64,000 nucleotides of DNA from contig NC_052619.1 in the NCBI RefSeq assembly GCF_016545825.1, forward strand, positions 38,593,682-38,657,681, given 5' to 3'. The notes under the pieces were generated by a model. It was not told the origin of the DNA. It worked only from the letters and a program-made list of their open reading frames with translations, and searched no databases. The position numbers were made by a program, and so were the translations under genes. Below, in pieces: positions 61,156 through 64,000 of the stretch (its first letter is position 1; every line of letters starts with the position of its first letter). Origin of the DNA: Eucalyptus grandis (taxonomy: Eukaryota > Streptophyta > Magnoliopsida > Myrtales > Myrtaceae).

Positions 61156-61713
61156 CCATGGTTGTTTGGTTATCATAATTGTACGTGGTTGATTTATATA
61201 AATTGTGCTAACCTGCAGATGAAGGCTGAGGCGAGGTAAGTCCTCTGTGTGATGTGGCTAGGCCACCCGGGGCGTATTTTCTTTCTAATAGGGGTTTAGG
61301 GGGTTGAACTTGCTGAGACATCGTCTCATCCCGGTTGTAGGATTAAAATTTCAGGTCCTTGGTGGACGGAGCGACCAGATAGCTTTGGTTGGCCTTGAGG
61401 AGTTGCAGAGGTGAAGTCATAAGGATTGGAGAGTGTGTCCGACTTGTAGATCGTAGGACAATTCTTTTTTTTAGAGTCGGTCTTTTGTAGACTGTTGGCC
61501 GTAGACCTCTGTTTGTAATTCTATTGAATTATGAAAGTGTTATGTTGTGGTTTTACTTCCTGCTTGTCTATCCCGTATTTTGTTGTCAAGGGGTTTTATA
61601 ATACGTTCCGCTTGCGCAATAATAAATGAATGGGGTCGGCGACACTACCTGGGAATGTCGCATTTGATCGACCGCAGTGGGATGTGCTCGCGCTTGGGGT
61701 TCGAGGCGTGACA
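61156..61713 (-). repeat. Inverted copy of the LTR start (B'), about 558 bp
   Basis: This is the reverse complement of 62096-62650 at about 98% identity, with scattered substitutions and 1 nt indels. It runs from CCATGG back to the LTR end TGTCACGCC (read as GGCGTGACA at 61705-61713) and is sandwiched between the two gag copies. Confidence 0.9.
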
Positions 61714-62084
61714 CAAAACTTGTTCAAATTGTAGAGAATCAGAATGCTTTGAAAATGAATGTCCTAAAATCTGGAGATCTATTAAGAAAGATTGGGTAAA
61801 AAAAACATACTCTACTAACTCACATGGACCCAATAAAATATGGGTACCAAAGAAAATGTGAGTTGTTTTTGTAGGATAAAGGAGAAGAATAAAGAGAATT
61901 TGGTAAGGAATGTATATTTTTTTCTCAATTTGGTTTAAGTACATAATTTAAAAATTCTCATTATACTTACATTCTCTTTGTGCCTTGATTGATTTAGACT
62001 TTATAATGACCGTATTCTATGAATTTTTTTATTGAAGAAAGAATCATGTGATTTGTTTTTTTGTGATTCGTGCATTGAGATTTG
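61712..62084 (+). repeat. Copy A' of the copia gag-like fragment
   Basis: Inverted partner of 60782-61155. It begins CACAAAACTTGTTC and is followed at 62084-62097 by GAACAAGTTTTGTG, so A' is bordered by inverted copies of the same 14 bp motif. Confidence 0.9.
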
Positions 62085-62095
62085 AACAAGTTTTG

Positions 62096-63100
62096 TGTCA
62101 CGCCTCGAACCCCAAGCGCGAGCACATCCCACTGCGGTCGATCAAATGCGACATTCCCAGGTAGTGTCGCCGACCCAATTCATTTATTATTGCGCAAGCG
62201 GAACGTATTATAAAACCCCTTGACAACAAAATACGGGATAGACAAGCAGGAAGTAAAACCACAACATAACACTTTCATAATTCAATAGAATTACAAACAG
62301 AGGTCTACGGCCAACAGTCTACAAAAGACCGACTCTAAAAAAAAGAATTGTCCTACGATCTACAAGTCGGACACACTCTCCAATCCTTATGACTTCACCT
62401 CCGCAACTCCTCAAGGCCAACAAAGCTATGCGGTCGCTCCGTCCACCAAGGACCTGAAATTTTAATCCTACAACCGGGATGAGACGATGTCTCGGCAAGT
62501 TCAACCCCTAAACCCCTATTAGAAAGAAAATACGCCCGGGTGGCCTAGCCACATCACACGAGAGGACTTACCTCGCCTCGGCCTTCATCGCAGGTTAGCA
62601 CAATTTATATAAATCAACCACGTACAATTATGATAAACAAACAACCATGGCACAATCACATTATCAAACAATTCAACCACTTGAATCGTCTCCGCGATCA
62701 ATCGACTCGGCCAATTACATGTCATTCTAGCAAATCAATCATTGCTCTCAATCACGGCCCTATAGGAAGGTTTAACAATCAGTGGCAATCACGGCCCCAC
62801 TCGGCACGACCTTTAATTAAGTGGTCCATTACGGCCTCACTGGGCACGACCTCTAATAGGTGGTCAATCACGGCCTCACTGGGCACGACCTCTCCTAGGT
62901 GGTACATCACGACCTCACTGGGCACGACCTCTCATAGGTGGTTCATCACGGCTTTATTAGGCACGACCTCTCATAGGTGGTACATCACGGCCTCACTGGG
63001 CACGACCTCTCATAGGTGGTTCATCACGGCCTCACTGGGCACGACCTTTCCTAGGTGGTACATCACGGCCTCACTGGGCACGACCTTTCCTAGGTGGTAC
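62096..63100 (+). mobile_element. LTR-retrotransposon LTR-like sequence (B)
   Basis: It starts TGTCACGCCTCGAACCCC, a common 5' end for LTRs of plant Ty3/gypsy chromoviruses. No gag or pol of that element is inside the window, so it is a solo LTR, a fragment, or the left LTR of an element running past 64000. It contains a 39 bp tandem array (62787-63104). The gypsy assignment is tentative. Confidence 0.55.
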
Positions 63101-63104
63101 ATCA
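62787..63104 (+). repeat. 39 bp tandem repeat, about eight units, inside the LTR
   Basis: The unit reads CATCACGGCCTCACTGGGCA then CGACCTCTCATAGGTGGTW. Outer units are more diverged; the last full units, near 63021 and 63060, are identical. Because 39 is a multiple of 3, the reading frame stays open through the array and gives a 13-residue repeat (RWYITASLGTTSH), but nothing else supports a gene. Confidence 0.93.
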
Positions 63105-64000
63105 CAGCCAATCTCCCATCAATTTCTACACTTAGGATTTTATAAAGAATCCCTATTTATCACAATCACACTCCATTTGCCACAATCAATCATCAAATTC
63201 AAATTCTAAATACACGGAGCGGCGAAAGCACGAAATTAAGGGAGAATAAGGTTCCAAAATAATTTTCGGAATTTATTAAATAATTAAATTTAATTCCGAA
63301 AATTAATTAAATAATAATATCCATGTCTTTCACGATCCACACTCAATTTATAATATCCAATCGTCAATTTCAAAAACTGACTACCCAGCAGCGACCGGCA
63401 CGAAATTCTGAGAATTTAGGGTCGACAAAATTTTCGAAATTTAATAAATAATTAAATTTATTCCGAAAATAATTAAATAATAATATTTTAATAATTTCGA
63501 ATAATAATGTATTATTAAATTATTTAATAATTTCGGGACATTTAAATAAATCAAAAGTAAATTCATTTATGTCAAATCAAGGTTTATTTTAAATAAACCT
63601 ACTTACCCTTAATTAAGCACATTTTAAATTAAAACACCACATTAATCTAATCTACTCTTAAATAACCTAAACTAACAACCTAATAATACTTAACATAAAC
63701 TAAACCTCCATAAGCATAATTAACCCTCTAAGCGAGGTTTAGTGAGCTAAACTCACTGGATTAGCGAGCCTAGCGGACCAAAACGACGGGGACGACGTGA
63801 GGATCGACTTTCTCCAAAGCGGGCCAAGCATCCGGGGTCGGGAAGCCGACCGAAACGAGCCAAACGTCCGCTGCCATACCCATTTTTTTCTAGTTGCTAT
63901 CCATCGTGGATTGAGGCCGAGGAAGGGTAGATCCGGTGCTTGAGTGAGATGGAGAAGGACCGGGGAAGGTTGAGGGGTCAAACCGGACCTAGGCGGGGCC
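63105..64000. other. Probable continuation of the LTR-element region
   Basis: Two ~90 bp stretches (63216-63330 and 63395-63500) share 'CACGAAATT', 'AATAATTAAATTTA' and 'CCGAAAATTAATTAAATAAT' and form a diverged direct repeat. The last 280 bp become G+C-rich. No coding domain was recognised before the window ends. Confidence 0.45.

Noticed and set aside
60938..61944. Two near-identical small proteins on opposite strands (60938-61192 and 61645-61944)
   Set aside because: They are the reverse strand of the duplicated copia gag fragment, whose sense is on the other strand; not genes.
62630..63145. 171-codon open frame with 13-residue repeats
   Set aside because: It is explained by a 39 bp tandem repeat in an LTR; no domain and no promoter.

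Overview
This window is plant nuclear DNA. It has split genes with GT-AG introns, long A+T-rich intergenic DNA full of transposon remnants, an intron-bearing tRNA gene and plant-only gene families. The gene set fits a woody dicot. The abundant long-inverted-repeat elements made of 'TCCTAAAACTTG'-type text remind me of Myrtaceae such as Eucalyptus, but that placement is inference.

Layout. 1-3.9 kb: foldback and MITE-like repeats. 3.86-10.4 kb: a chalcone synthase (CHS) locus, with one intact two-exon gene (4114-5929) and a decayed tandem copy (7689-10358) split by a 618 bp MITE; each copy is followed by its own short tandem-repeat block. 10.4-19 kb: repeats, including two Tourist-like elements, one carrying a 580 bp extremely GC-rich cassette. 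19.0-23.8 kb: a two-exon ankyrin/GPCR-chaperone-domain (ANKRD13-type) gene. 23.8-32.3 kb: gene debris, namely a doubled PP2A-B'-like fragment, a LINE 3' end and the first exon of an unrecognised small protein. 32.3-41.6 kb: a complete 13-exon ABC1 atypical kinase gene (ABC1K6-like, plastid) on the minus strand. 43.4-48.1 kb: MITEs, an EC1-like (prolamin-like) pseudogene, tRNA-Tyr and a Ty1/copia remnant with a nested MITE. 48.6-51.8 kb: a self-incompatibility-S1-type (SPH) secreted protein gene and its broken tandem copy. 51.8-55.4 kb: a MITE and a degenerate 80 bp tandem array. 55.5-57.6 kb: an mTERF gene with an apparent frameshift near its start, and a fragment of a second mTERF copy. 59.4-64 kb: Ty1/copia fragments, interleaved inverted duplications and an LTR with a 39 bp tandem repeat.

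The genes do not form one pathway. Several loci (CHS, SPH, mTERF) show the same pattern of tandem duplication followed by decay of one copy. The most unusual structures are the interleaved inverted repeats at 60.8-62.65 kb and the GC-rich GGTCGCC/GGCGAG cores found inside several otherwise A+T-rich TIR elements. I found no convincing new enzymatic or defence system. All alignments were made by eye.
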